Positions 31,575 through 40,717 of a DNA stretch of 64,000 nt are shown piece after piece. The first letter of the stretch is position 1. Each line of letters starts with the position of its first letter. The stretch is from Krasilnikovia cinnamomea (GTDB taxonomy: Bacteria > Actinomycetota > Actinomycetes > Mycobacteriales > Micromonosporaceae). The translations under genes were made by a program, and so were the position numbers. The stretch is taken from NCBI RefSeq assembly GCF_004217545.1, contig NZ_SHKY01000001.1, positions 2,046,001 through 2,110,000 of the forward strand. The letters run 5' to 3'. The notes under the pieces were generated by a model. The model had not been told where the DNA came from, did no database searches, and was given only the letters and a program-made list of their open reading frames with translations.

Positions 31575-32878
31575 TGGGCGGCTCCCGGTACGACCTCGAC
31601 GGTGGCGCGGCGCTCCGGCCGCAGGGTGGCGGCGGCCGCGACGACCTGCGCCTCGGTGACCTGCCCGACCAGGCGGGGCAGCTCGTTGAGCAGTTCCGGG
31701 CGGCCGCGCTGCTGTTCCAGCACGGCCATCGGCAGCGCCCGGCCCAGCACCGCGTCGGTGTCGCGCAGCAGGTGGGTGGCCATCCGGGCCTGGGTACGGG
31801 CCAGCTCGCCGGGCCGCAGCCCCTCGGACGCCAGCCGGTCCAGCTCCTCGTCGACCGTGCGCAGCACCTTGTCGGCGTCCCCGCCCGGAGGCAGGTGCGC
31901 CTGCAGCAGCATGGCGGTCGGGTTGCGCACCTGGTACTCATCGCCCATGAAGCCGATGTAGCCGCCCACGTTCGTGGCCGTCCGGTCGCGCTGCACCAGC
32001 CGCTCCACCAGCCGCGACGCGTCGCCGTCGGTGAGCACCTCGGCCAGCACCACGTACGGCAGGTAGGCGGCGAAGTCGCCGATCGGGTCGGGCACCCGCC
32101 AGCCGCTGGCCACCGCGGGCAGCGGCGCCAGCCGGTCCGTGTACGCCTCGCGGCGCTCGCCGGACAGGTCGGGCTCGTCGAAGTCGGGGCGCGGCGGCGC
32201 CGGGCGGGCCGGTACGTCGCCGAAGTGCCGTTCGATCATTGCGGTCGCCTTGGCCACGTCGAAGTCACCGGCGACCGAGAGCACCGCGTTGCCGCAGGCG
32301 TAGTAGCGCTGGAAGAACTCCTGCGCGTCGGCGACCGTGGCGCTCTCCAGGTCCTCGAACGAGCCGTACCCGTCGTGCTCGTTCGGGAAGGTGGAGAACA
32401 TCACCGGGGGCAGCTTCAGCCAGGGGAAACCGCCGTACGGTCGGTTGAGGACGTTGACCCGGATCTCCTCTTTGACCACGTCCACCTGGTTGCGCAGATT
32501 CTCCTCGGTGAGCCGGGGCCCGCGCATCCGGTCGGCTTCCAGGAACAACGCCCGTTCCAGCGCGCCCGCCGGCAGCACCTCGAAGTAGTCGGTGTAGTCC
32601 AGGTGGGTGGAGCCGTTGAAGCTGCCGCCGGCGCCCTGGACGTGCCGGAAGTGGGCGAGCTTCTCCAGGTTTTCCGAGCCCTGGAACATGAGGTGCTCGA
32701 AGAGGTGGGCGAAGCCGGTACGGCCCTGCGGTTCCGAGCGGATGCCCACGTCGTACACGACCGCGACGCCGACGACGGGCGCGCTGCGGTCCGGCGCGAG
32801 GACCACCCGCAGACCGTTGTCGAGAGTGAGCCGTTCGATCGGATACTTCGTCGCGGGGATCTTCAGTGTGCGGGCCAC
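31571..32878 (-). CDS. M16-family zinc metallopeptidase, catalytic subunit
   Basis: This 435-residue protein carries the inverted zinc motif HLFEH (residues 58-62), with the third ligand region in [11 protein letters not shown] about 75 residues later. It probably degrades peptides or processes N-terminal extensions in the cytoplasm as a dimer with the next gene's product, because their stop and start overlap (ATGA). The start is GTG 32878, six nt after a TACTGT -10 box, so the whole M16-M16-nudC operon is predicted to be leaderless. Confidence 0.93.
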   Translation of the reverse strand: MARTLKIPATKYPIERLTLDNGLRVVLAPDRSAPVVGVAVVYDVGIRSEPQGRTGFAHLFEHLMFQGSENLEKLAHFRHVQGAGGSFNGSTHLDYTDYFEVLPAGALERALFLEADRMRGPRLTEENLRNQVDVVKEEIRVNVLNRPYGGFPWLKLPPVMFSTFPNEHDGYGSFEDLESATVADAQEFFQRYYACGNAVLSVAGDFDVAKATAMIERHFGDVPARPAPPRPDFDEPDLSGERREAYTDRLAPLPAVASGWRVPDPIGDFAAYLPYVVLAEVLTDGDASRLVERLVQRDRTATNVGGYIGFMGDEYQVRNPTAMLLQAHLPPGGDADKVLRTVDEELDRLASEGLRPGELARTQARMATHLLRDTDAVLGRALPMAVLEQQRGRPELLNELPRLVGQVTEAQVVAAAATLRPERRATVEVVPGAAQ

Positions 32879-32884
32879 GAAGTG

Positions 32885-32890
32885 ACAGTA
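32885..32890 (-). promoter_or_regulatory. -10 box of the M16-nudC operon (leaderless)
   Basis: TACTGT (minus strand) ends 6 nt before GTG 32878. Confidence 0.5.
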
Positions 32891-32912
32891 GCGCGCGGGT
32901 CACCGGGTGCGG

Positions 32913-33782
32913 TCACACCGGGCGCACCGACGCGAGCACTTCGTCGACCACGTGGTCGAACTGCCGGTGGGTGCCGGGAATGGACACGTACAGCACCGCG
33001 GCGGCGGGGCGGCCCACGTCGATCACCGCGACCGCCGACAGCTCGTCGGTGGCCGACAGGCCGGGCTCCTGGAAGTGCAGCCGGAACTCGCTGACCCAGG
33101 CGGGCCGCCCGCCCAGGGTGGTGAGCTCGTCGCGCAGCCGGTCCAACGTGTTGGGCTGCGGGTAGTACTCGGCGCGTACGTCCGACACCACCTGGCGGCC
33201 CACGCACTGCAGGTCCAGCGTCACCGCGTCGTTGTCCGCGGCCGGCACCGCCGCCGACAGGATCGAGGCGTGGTACTGCCCGCCCGGGTAGTTCTCCGTG
33301 ATGAAGTGCTGCCCCACCCGGTACTGCACGCGCAGCGTCCCGGCCCGCCACACCTCGTCCCACCGCTGCCACGGCGCCCCGTACGCCCGGTACGAGATGC
33401 CCGCGTGGTCGTCGACGGTGCGCGGGCCCGGCACCGGCGGGGCCGCGGGCGGTGTCGGTGCCTCGCTCGGCACCACGGTCGGCGCGGGGCATGCCTGGGC
33501 CAGCGGGGGACGTACGTCGGTGGGCTTGTCGGCCCGGCGCCCGAGCGAGTCGCCGCCGCCGGACAGCGCCAGCACCAGGATGACGGTCAGGCCGACCGCG
33601 AGGATCGCGGCGGCGAGGCCGCCGAACAGCATCAGCTGCCGCCGCCGGCGGCGCGGGCCGTCCGGCCCGGGCCCGGTGGGCGGGGCGCCCGGTGGCGGGG
33701 GCTTGGGTGGGGGCACGCCGATCGCGGTGACCATGCCGGAGCCCCAGGAGCCGGTCGGGCGGGGCGCGACGGGGTCCGACAT
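32913..33782 (-). CDS. Membrane-anchored hypothetical protein
   Basis: This 289-residue protein has a Pro/Gly-rich cytosolic N terminus (about 1-50) and one transmembrane helix (about 52-74, MLFGGLAAAILAVGLTVILV). A Pro-rich linker follows, then an external domain with YRVGQHFITENYPGGQYHAS and a Cys (LQCVGRQVV). It is a common actinobacterial layout for surface proteins of unknown function. ATG 33782 (MSDPVAPRP) was preferred over 33821. It is separated from the M16 operon by 30 bp and read in the same direction. Confidence 0.72.
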   Translation of the reverse strand: MSDPVAPRPTGSWGSGMVTAIGVPPPKPPPPGAPPTGPGPDGPRRRRRQLMLFGGLAAAILAVGLTVILVLALSGGGDSLGRRADKPTDVRPPLAQACPAPTVVPSEAPTPPAAPPVPGPRTVDDHAGISYRAYGAPWQRWDEVWRAGTLRVQYRVGQHFITENYPGGQYHASILSAAVPAADNDAVTLDLQCVGRQVVSDVRAEYYPQPNTLDRLRDELTTLGGRPAWVSEFRLHFQEPGLSATDELSAVAVIDVGRPAAAVLYVSIPGTHRQFDHVVDEVLASVRPV

Positions 33783-33834
33783 GAATTCCAGTGAACACCA
33801 CTTGAGGTACGGGTGGGTCACGGCGTCAGCGAGG

Positions 33835-33975
33835 TCACGGGGTGAGGGCGCCGGTCACCACCGGGTCGTACCAGGGCGCGAACGCCACCACGAGTACCAC
33901 GGCGATACCCGCCGCGGCCAGGTAGAACACGAGCGCGAACTCGCTGCGCGCCGCGCGGGTGTACCTGCGGTCCAT
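33835..33975 (-). CDS. Small single-TM protein
   Basis: This 46-residue protein, MDRRYTRAARSEF followed by a transmembrane helix ALVFYLAAAGIAVVLVVAF and a short tail, has no known family. GGGGAGG precedes the ATG at good distance. It lies 52 bp upstream of the membrane-anchored protein on the same strand, so the two may be co-transcribed. Confidence 0.6.
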   Translation of the reverse strand: MDRRYTRAARSEFALVFYLAAAGIAVVLVVAFAPWYDPVVTGALTP

Positions 33976-34066
33976 CCCTCGCCTCCCCGACAAGACCTGT
34001 CGTCCATAAGACGCGAGTACGGTCCGTCGGGTTGCACGTTCCATGCAAAGGTTCGGGCGGCGCCGC

Positions 34067-34072
34067 TACGGT
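34067..34072 (+). promoter_or_regulatory. -10 box of leaderless transcript
   Basis: TACGGT ends 6 nt before ATG 34079. Confidence 0.5.
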
Positions 34073-34078
34073 TGCGAC

Positions 34079-34789
34079 ATGGAGATCGTGTACCCCCCGA
34101 TCATCGGGCTCGCGAGGGCGATGTTCCGCGCGTTGGATCTGCGGATCGTCGTCGAGGGCGCGCACCACGTCCCGGCGACCGGCGGGGCGGTCCTGGCCAG
34201 CGCCCACGTCAGCTATCTGGACTTCATCTTCTGCGGGCTGGCCGCGCAACCGTCCAAGCGGCTGGTGCGGTTCATGGCGAAGAAGTCCGTCTTCGACCAC
34301 AAGATCAGCGGGCCGCTCATGCGCGGCATGCACCACATCCCGGTCGATCGCGGCGCGGGCGGCGGGGCGTTCAAGGAGGCGACCCGGGCCCTGGCGTCCG
34401 GGGAGGTGATCGGGGTGTTCCCGGAAGCGACCATCAGCGAGTCTTTCACGGTCAAGCAGTTGAAGTCCGGCGCGGCCCGGCTGGCCCACGACGCCGGGGT
34501 GCCGCTGGTTCCGATGGCGGTGTGGGGCCCGCACCGGCTGTGGACGAAGGGTCGACCGCGCCAGCTCACCAAGCGGCACGTGCCCGTACTCATCGCGGTC
34601 GGTGAGCCGGTGCCCACCCGCCCGGACACCGAGGCGACCACGGCCGAGCTGCGAACCCGCCTCGGGGCGCTGCTGGACAAGGTGCAGCGGGCGTACCCGG
34701 AGCAGCCCTCCGGCCCCGACGACACCTGGTGGCAGCCCGCCCACCTGGGCGGCACCGCCCCGCAGCCGCCGCACGCACCCACCCACTGA
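34079..34789 (+). CDS. 1-acylglycerol-3-phosphate O-acyltransferase (PlsC-like)
   Basis: This 236-residue protein has the acyltransferase signatures: block 1 ASAHVSYLDF (HX4D), block 2 RGMHHIPVDRGAGGGAF and block 3 FPEATISES (a variant of FPEGT). It would transfer an acyl chain to lysophosphatidate in phospholipid synthesis at the inner face of the membrane, or to a related lipid. There is no transmembrane helix beyond a hydrophobic N terminus. ATG 34079 is selected by the TACGGT -10 box six nt upstream rather than the earlier in-frame codon. Confidence 0.88.
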   Translation: MEIVYPPIIGLARAMFRALDLRIVVEGAHHVPATGGAVLASAHVSYLDFIFCGLAAQPSKRLVRFMAKKSVFDHKISGPLMRGMHHIPVDRGAGGGAFKEATRALASGEVIGVFPEATISESFTVKQLKSGAARLAHDAGVPLVPMAVWGPHRLWTKGRPRQLTKRHVPVLIAVGEPVPTRPDTEATTAELRTRLGALLDKVQRAYPEQPSGPDDTWWQPAHLGGTAPQPPHAPTH

Positions 34790-34796
34790 GGCGATC

Positions 34797-34828
34797 GCGC
34801 CCACCGCCTCCCGGGCGGCGGTGGGCGC
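34797..34828 (+). terminator. Terminator after the acyltransferase
   Basis: A perfect 12-bp stem GCGCCCACCGCC/GGCGGTGGGCGC 8 nt beyond the stop. Confidence 0.75.
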
Positions 34829-34882
34829 CGAGTGCTTCTTCCATCAGCCTGGCCGGTCTGGTGTCACCACGGCCAGGACTCT

Positions 34883-34924
34883 GACGGCACCGGCGCCGGC
34901 CCGGAGGACCGACGCCGGTGCGTC
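34883..34924 (-). terminator. Terminator after the cold-shock gene
   Basis: GACGCACCGGCG pairs with CGCCGGTGCCGTC with one bulge, 16 bp beyond the csp stop. Confidence 0.6.
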
Positions 34925-34939
34925 AGCGCGAATCTGAGA

Positions 34940-35143
34940 TCAGAGCGGCCGGATGTTGGCGGCCTGCGGGCCCTTCTGGCCCTGGGTCACCTCGAACTCG
35001 ACCCGCTGGTTCTCGTCCAGGGTGCGGTACCCCGAGGTCTGGATTGCGGAGAAGTGGGCGAAGACGTCAGCGCCGCCGTCGTCCGGGGTGATGAACCCGA
35101 AGCCCTTGTCCGCGTTGAACCACTTCACAACGCCGGTAACCAT
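34940..35143 (-). CDS. Cold-shock domain protein
   Basis: This 67-residue CSD protein has RNP1-like KGFGFIT and RNP2-like VFAHFSAI and a WFNADKG start. It binds single-stranded RNA/DNA and unwinds mRNA secondary structure. The ribosome-binding site is GAGGAGA. An unusually long A/T-richer leader with a hairpin at 35272-35302 precedes it, as is common for csp genes. Confidence 0.95.
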   Translation of the reverse strand: MVTGVVKWFNADKGFGFITPDDGGADVFAHFSAIQTSGYRTLDENQRVEFEVTQGQKGPQAANIRPL

Positions 35144-35553
35144 TTTCGTCTCCTCGACGGTCGATCGCTCCGCGCCAGGCTGGACGGGAGCGAAGTAGTA
35201 AGAACCGCGTCCTGCGGATCTCGTGTCGTCGTGCTGATCGCCCGTACCGGAGAAACCCGGGTTACGACAAAGAGCGCCTGGGGCAGGACCCCACAGGCGC
35301 TCCTGAGTACCTGGCAAACCAAAACTGACAACGCTCGCAGCCTAGCACGGCTACGGCGGCCAGATGGCGATCTCCGAGCGACTTGCCCAAGAACTCGAAA
35401 TGGCCGCCGGGCAAGCCGCCGCGCCGGGCCGGAGGGGCCGAATCTCCTGCCTTCTGGCAGCCCAGCAGCGACAGAATCTGGGTGCTGGCGAGTCGGCCAC
35501 AGCATTCAGCGACAGGGCGCGACAGCCGATATCTAACAGATGTGAGCGGTGAC
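35144..35553. other. Leader/promoter region of csp and of the TPR-GGEEF gene
   Basis: This 410-bp divergent region contains a hairpin at 35272-35302 and stretches of A/T-rich sequence with possible promoters on both strands (for example TAGGCT near 35340 on the minus strand). No convincing gene is present. Confidence 0.5.
35272..35302 (-). terminator. Attenuator-like hairpin in the csp leader
   Basis: GAGCGCCTG pairs with CAGGCGCTC plus inner GGGG/CCCC, followed on the minus strand by TTTG. It lies about 130 nt before the csp start and 37 nt after a TAGGCT -10-like box. It may attenuate csp transcription or terminate upstream reading. Confidence 0.5.
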
Positions 35554-37212
35554 ATGCTGACCCCCGGCGAGGTACAGACCTCGGCCGGCGAGCGGGCGCA
35601 ACAGCTGCTCACCGAACTGATCGCCATGGAGACCGTGCCGTTCCACGAGCTGGAAGTCGCGCGGAGGGCTCGTCCCACCGAGATCGCACGGGAGGCCGCC
35701 GAGCTCGGCGACATCGAGTTGTGGCAGCGTGCCCGCCTCCTTGCCGCGTATCTGCGCGGGCGGCTGAACGGCGACCTGGCCGAGATGGCCCGGACCGCTC
35801 AGGAAGTCCATCAGTGGGCGGTGGAGAACGATCGCCGACAACTGCTGATCCGCAGTCATTCCGTGCTCGGCACGCTGCATACCGAGCTCGGCGACGCGCC
35901 GACCATGCTCACGCACGCCGTCAGCGCGGCGGAGCTGCTCACCGACGACACCCCGCCAGGTATCCGGGTGGGGTGCCTGCTGCGGTTCGGAGCGGCCCTG
36001 GCCGCCGTCGGCTCCCACGCCGAATCCCTGCAGCGGGTCCAGCAGGCCGAGCAGTTCGCCACCGACATGGGTGATCTGAGCTGGCTCCGGATGGCGCTCA
36101 ACGACCGCGCGTACACCGAGCTCGAGGCCGGAAACCCGCAGGGGGCATCGGAGACCCTGGAGCGGCTGATGGCCGCCGTCACCCCTGCGGGCATCGCGTT
36201 CGACCTGGCCATGCTGCACCTGGAGGAAATCGACACCCTCGCCGCGGTGCAGATCGCCCTCGGCCGGTACGCCGATGCCGAACAGACGATGCAGAGCTGC
36301 CTTCAGTTACACGAAGAATCCGGCACCGCTGATCATTACGGGCACGCGGCGTTCCTGCTCACCCTCGCCAAGGCGCAACGGCACCTAGGCAAGACGCGCC
36401 TGGCTCAGCAGAGCCTGAACCGCAGCAGCACCATCTGCGCCGAACACGACCTCGCCGACCTCGCCGCCCAGATCCTGCGCGAGCAGGCCGAACTGCACGC
36501 CGCCACGGGCGACCACGTCCGCGCCTACGACGTCCTCAAAGACTTCCTCGACGCTTCGGACAAGCTGCGCTGCGCCCAACAGGAAGCCCAGGCCCGCACC
36601 CGCCAGGCCATGTTCGAAACCGCCGAGGCACGCACCCAGGCCGCCCAGTTCCGCGACCAGGCCCGCACCGATCCCCTCACCGGGCTGCGCAACCGCCGCT
36701 ACGTCGATGAACACCTGCCCGGCATGATCAACGAGGCCCGCACCCGCGGGGCGAACCTGACCGTCGCCCTGGCCGACCTGGACCACTTCAAACGCATCAA
36801 CGACACCCTCTCGCACGACGCCGGCGACCAGGTACTCACGACCGTGGCCACCATCCTGCGCGACGCACTCGCCGAGATCACCGACGTCGGTTTCATCGCC
36901 CGCATGGGCGGCGAGGAATTCCTGCTCGTCCTTCCCGACGCGAACCCTGCCGCCGCGGCGGCCCACCTCGACACCCTGCGCCTGGCCATCCGCAACCACC
37001 ACTGGCAACCCATCACCGGAGACCTACCCGTCACCGTCAGCATGGGCTCGACCACGACGGCCACCGCACCGGATCCCACCCAGGCCGGCATGCTCGCCGA
37101 CGCCGACCGCAACCTCTACGCCGCCAAACACGCCGGCCGCGACCGCGTCATCAACAACCCACCACCCCACCAAGGCACCCGCCGCTACCGCGACGCCCCC
37201 AAACCCAGCTGA
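35554..37212 (+). CDS. TPR-GGEEF diguanylate cyclase
   Basis: This 552-residue cytoplasmic protein contains about ten TPR-like helical repeats in residues 1-345 (DIELWQRARLLAAYLRGRLN, split; NDRAYTELEAGNPQGASETL; HAAFLLTLAKAQRHLGKTRL). A coiled linker (ARTRQAMFETAEARTQAAQF) leads to a GGDEF domain at TDPLTGLRNRR with the catalytic GGEEF at about 452-456. No RxxD inhibitory site lies before it, unlike the enzyme at 5933. Diguanylate cyclases with a tetratricopeptide sensor are found in many Actinoplanes-like genomes; the ligand is unknown. Two shorter, cyclase-less relatives lie at 10439 and 11678. Confidence 0.9.
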   Translation: MLTPGEVQTSAGERAQQLLTELIAMETVPFHELEVARRARPTEIAREAAELGDIELWQRARLLAAYLRGRLNGDLAEMARTAQEVHQWAVENDRRQLLIRSHSVLGTLHTELGDAPTMLTHAVSAAELLTDDTPPGIRVGCLLRFGAALAAVGSHAESLQRVQQAEQFATDMGDLSWLRMALNDRAYTELEAGNPQGASETLERLMAAVTPAGIAFDLAMLHLEEIDTLAAVQIALGRYADAEQTMQSCLQLHEESGTADHYGHAAFLLTLAKAQRHLGKTRLAQQSLNRSSTICAEHDLADLAAQILREQAELHAATGDHVRAYDVLKDFLDASDKLRCAQQEAQARTRQAMFETAEARTQAAQFRDQARTDPLTGLRNRRYVDEHLPGMINEARTRGANLTVALADLDHFKRINDTLSHDAGDQVLTTVATILRDALAEITDVGFIARMGGEEFLLVLPDANPAAAAAHLDTLRLAIRNHHWQPITGDLPVTVSMGSTTTATAPDPTQAGMLADADRNLYAAKHAGRDRVINNPPPHQGTRRYRDAPKPS

Positions 37213-37267
37213 GCGGCCACCTCCCGCCAGCGCATACCGCTGCGGTAACAGGCCGAGAGCCCACCAC

Positions 37268-40200
37268 TCAGGTTCCGGCCTCGGGGAGGTCGCCGATCAG
37301 CGCGGCGAGGGCCGTGGCGTCGGGTAGATCGGCCGGGCGCGCGGTCACCCCGTCGCGGACGTAGTGGAAGCCCGCCCGGACCCGCGACACCGGCACCCCG
37401 GCCAGCGCCGCCCAGGCGATGCGGTACGCGGCCAGCTGCACCGCCGCAGCCGCGGCTCCCGGGGGGGACGGGGGCCGCCCGGTCTTCCAGTCGATCACGT
37501 CGTAGCGGCCACCCGGATCGGCGAACACGGCGTCCATCCGGCCCCGGACCACTACTCCCGAGACCGTCGTGGCGAACGGCACCTCCACCTCGACCGGAGT
37601 ACGGAGTGCCCACTCCGAGGCCAGGAACGCCGCCTGCAGCGCGGCCAGTTCCTCGTCGGCCGCCGCGTCGTCGTCGGCCGCGCCCGGCAGCTCGTCGACC
37701 TCGAGCAGCCGCACGGAACCGAACCGCTGCTCCAACCAGGCGTGGAACGCCGTACCGCGGCGCGCGTAGGGGGTGGGGCGCTGCGGCATCGGGCGGCGCA
37801 GTGAACGGGCGAGCGCCTGCGGGTCCCGGCGCAGCACGACCAGCTGGGAAACCGACAAATGGGTCGGCACGGCGACTTCAAGCGGGCCCTCCCGGTGCTC
37901 CTGGGCCGCCTGCTCGGCCAGCAGCAGATCCGCCTCGCGCCGCCACCGCGCGACCTCCGGATCCGCCGGTTCCGTCTCGGGCCCGTCCACGCGATCCGCC
38001 TGCGCCGTCACCGCCGCTGGCTCCGGCCCCGCGAACTCCGTCCCGGGCGATGAACCCGGACCGGCGAACTCCGGCCGGGGCGATGAACCCGGGTCGGCGA
38101 TGAGGCGGCGGATCAGGTCGGCCGCCGCTGCCATCGCGGGCCGCCGGGCACCCAGCGGGTCGGCGGGCCACTCGGCCGTGGCGACGAGCCGCCCCTGCGG
38201 ATTCTCCGCGTCGCCGACCGGCTGCGGCGCCCAGGCGTCGACCACCCCGGCGCCGCTCTCGCAGGCGTCCCGAATCTCCTCCAGGAACACCGACGGGCCA
38301 CGCGGCCGTTTCACCCCGTCACCCCACCAGAAGCCGGAACAGAGCAGCAGGCGGCGGGGCCGGGTGATCGCCACGTACGCGAGCCTGCGCTCCTCCCGCT
38401 CGTCGTGCTCGCGCCAGGACCGGCCGAACTCGGTCAGCGCCGCCATCGCCTCCTTCTGATCACCCGCCGCCGCCAGGTCCAGCCGCGGCAGGCCGTCGGC
38501 GTCGCCGCGCAGCGGGAACGGCAGCACCCCGATGCCGCGCAGGTAGTGGTCGGAGCCACGGATCGTGCCGGGCCAGGTCTCCTTGGTCAGCCCGGCGACG
38601 GCGACGACGTCCCACTCCAGTCCCTTCGCGGCGTGGGCGGTGAGGATCTGTACCGCGCCCTCGACCACGTCGACCTGGCCCGGGGTCAGCCCGCGCTCCT
38701 CCTCCTCGGCCGCGGCCAGGAACGCCAGGAACCCGGCGATCGTGCCGCCGTCGGTCTCCGCGGCGTACCGGGCGGCCACGTCGCCGAGCGCGTCGAGGTG
38801 CCCGCGAGCCAGCCCGGCGTCCCCCGCCGCCCAGCCGCGCACGGCGACCTCCACGTCCAGCCCGATGGTCCGTTCGATGTCGGCGACCAGGTCGGGCAGG
38901 GGCTGGTCGAGGCGGTGCCGCAGCTCGCTGAGCTCCCAGCTGTACGCGCGCAGCCGGGCGTACCCGTCCGGCGAGTACTGTTCCGGCGCGCCCAGATCCG
39001 CCATCGCCTCGACCAGGGTGGCGTCGTCGAGCCGGTCGGCCACCACGTCCTCGGGCCGCTCCCCGTCCGGGCGCGGTCCCGTCGCGGCCGTGGCCCGGGC
39101 GGCGGCGATCGCCCGCGAGCGCCGGTGCAGGGCCACGAGGTCACGCGGCCCGATCCGCCACCGCGCGCCGGTGAGCAGGCGCAGCAGCGAGGCGCCGTCC
39201 GTCGGGTCGGCCAGCACCCGCAGCGTGCAGACCACGTCGCGTACCTCGGGGGTGTCCAGCAGGCCACCGAGGCCGACCACGTCGACCGGCAGCCCACGGG
39301 CGCGCAACGCCTCCTCGATGACGGGGATCTGGCTGCGCACGCGCACCAGCACCGCGCTGGTCGGGCGCCGTTCGAGGGGGATCTCGGCCGCGTGCGACTC
39401 CGGCATCCCGGCCGCGGCACGCCACGCGGCCAGCACACCGTCGGCGATCCAGGCGGCCTCGTCGGCGTACGTGGGCAGCAGCGCGCAGGCCACGGTACGG
39501 CCGCCGACCCGCGCGGCCACCCGGGGCGCCGGAACCAGCTCGGCGACGCGCGCGCCCGCCGCCCGTAGCGGCGTGGACAGGGCGTTGGCCACCCGCAGGA
39601 TCTCCGGCCGGTTGCGGAAGCTGCGGGTCAGGTTGAGCACCCCGGCGGGCCGTCCGCCGGGCCCGGTGAACTCGGTGGGGAAACGGTCCAGGGTGCCCGC
39701 GGACGCGCCCCGCCAGCCGTAGATGGACTGGCAGGGGTCGCCGACCGCGGTGACCGGGTGGCCGCCGCCGAACAGCGCGTTCAGCATCACCACCTGGGCG
39801 TGGCTGGTGTCCTGGTACTCGTCGAGCAGGACGATCCGGTACCGGCCGCGCTCGATCTCGCCCACCTCGGGATGGTCGCGGGCGACCCGCGCGGCGCGGG
39901 CCATCTGGTCACCGAAGTCCAACGCCGCGAGGTCCAGCTTGCGCTGCTCGTACGCCCGGACCAGCGGCAGCAGCGTGAGTCGCTGCCCCTGCCGCTGCAG
40001 CATCTCCGCCACGTCCCGGTAGACCCGCCCGGGCAGCCCCTGCACCTCGGCGACGAACCCCTGCGTCCACTCCTCCAGCTCGTCGGCGGTGACCAGGTGT
40101 TCGGCCAGTTCCCCGGCGAGCGCGAGCACATCGTCGGTCACCGTGCCCGGCGCCCGGTTGAGCCCGGTCATCTCCCCGGTGTACGTGCGCACCAGCGAGT

Positions 40201-40717
40201 CGACGATCTGCCAGCGGGCGGCCTCGGTGAGCAGCCGCGCCGACGGCTCGTACCCGGCGCGCAGGCCATGCTCGGTGACCACCCGCGCCGCGTACGAGTG
40301 GTACGTCGCGACGGTCGCCTCGCCCGTGAACGCCTCGTCGCGGCCGAGCCGCCGCACCAGTTGCCCGAGCCGGGTACGGATGCGGTGCGCCAGCTCCCCG
40401 GCCGCCTTGCGGGTGAAGGTCAGGCCGAGGATCTCGTCCGGGTGGGCGTACGAGTTGGCGACGAGCCAGACCACCCGCGACGCCATCGTCTCGGTCTTGC
40501 CGGATCCGGCGCCCGCGACCACCAGCACCGGTTCGACGGGCGCCGCGATGATCTCGGCCTGCTCGGGGGTGGGCGGGTGCAGCCGCAGCAGCCGGGCGAG
40601 TTCCAGCGGCGTGAACCGGGGACCGGAGTCGGCCTGCCGCGGCCGCCGGGGCGGCACCTCGGGGAGCAGGCCCGGTTCCCGCCCCGGCCGGGCCGACGAT
40701 TGGCGCGGCCGCGTCAC
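37268..40717 (-). CDS. adnB: AdnB, helicase-nuclease subunit of DSB-resection motor
   Basis: This 1149-residue protein joins a UvrD-like motor to a RecB-type nuclease. Walker A GAGSGKT is at 69-75, motif II is LLDEYQDTS, then GDPCQSIYGWRGA, and motif VI VAITRPRRLLLCSG. The C-terminal nuclease has the metal site VIDWKTGRP and the QxxxY motif QLAAY. Cysteines for the Fe-S staple are missing here but present in its partner. With AdnA it forms the actinobacterial helicase-nuclease that resects double-strand breaks for recombination repair. The GTG start overlaps the AdnA stop (GTGA), so the subunits are made together; the longer upstream frame is read-through of another frame. Confidence 0.92.
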   Translation of the reverse strand: MTRPRQSSARPGREPGLLPEVPPRRPRQADSGPRFTPLELARLLRLHPPTPEQAEIIAAPVEPVLVVAGAGSGKTETMASRVVWLVANSYAHPDEILGLTFTRKAAGELAHRIRTRLGQLVRRLGRDEAFTGEATVATYHSYAARVVTEHGLRAGYEPSARLLTEAARWQIVDSLVRTYTGEMTGLNRAPGTVTDDVLALAGELAEHLVTADELEEWTQGFVAEVQGLPGRVYRDVAEMLQRQGQRLTLLPLVRAYEQRKLDLAALDFGDQMARAARVARDHPEVGEIERGRYRIVLLDEYQDTSHAQVVMLNALFGGGHPVTAVGDPCQSIYGWRGASAGTLDRFPTEFTGPGGRPAGVLNLTRSFRNRPEILRVANALSTPLRAAGARVAELVPAPRVAARVGGRTVACALLPTYADEAAWIADGVLAAWRAAAGMPESHAAEIPLERRPTSAVLVRVRSQIPVIEEALRARGLPVDVVGLGGLLDTPEVRDVVCTLRVLADPTDGASLLRLLTGARWRIGPRDLVALHRRSRAIAAARATAATGPRPDGERPEDVVADRLDDATLVEAMADLGAPEQYSPDGYARLRAYSWELSELRHRLDQPLPDLVADIERTIGLDVEVAVRGWAAGDAGLARGHLDALGDVAARYAAETDGGTIAGFLAFLAAAEEEERGLTPGQVDVVEGAVQILTAHAAKGLEWDVVAVAGLTKETWPGTIRGSDHYLRGIGVLPFPLRGDADGLPRLDLAAAGDQKEAMAALTEFGRSWREHDEREERRLAYVAITRPRRLLLCSGFWWGDGVKRPRGPSVFLEEIRDACESGAGVVDAWAPQPVGDAENPQGRLVATAEWPADPLGARRPAMAAAADLIRRLIADPGSSPRPEFAGPGSSPGTEFAGPEPAAVTAQADRVDGPETEPADPEVARWRREADLLLAEQAAQEHREGPLEVAVPTHLSVSQLVVLRRDPQALARSLRRPMPQRPTPYARRGTAFHAWLEQRFGSVRLLEVDELPGAADDDAAADEELAALQAAFLASEWALRTPVEVEVPFATTVSGVVVRGRMDAVFADPGGRYDVIDWKTGRPPSPPGAAAAAVQLAAYRIAWAALAGVPVSRVRAGFHYVRDGVTARPADLPDATALAALIGDLPEAGT

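Noticed and set aside
35383-35553. N-terminal extension of the TPR-GGEEF protein
   Set aside because: The added residues are low quality and start without a ribosome-binding site; ATG 35554 (or GTG 35542) fits better.
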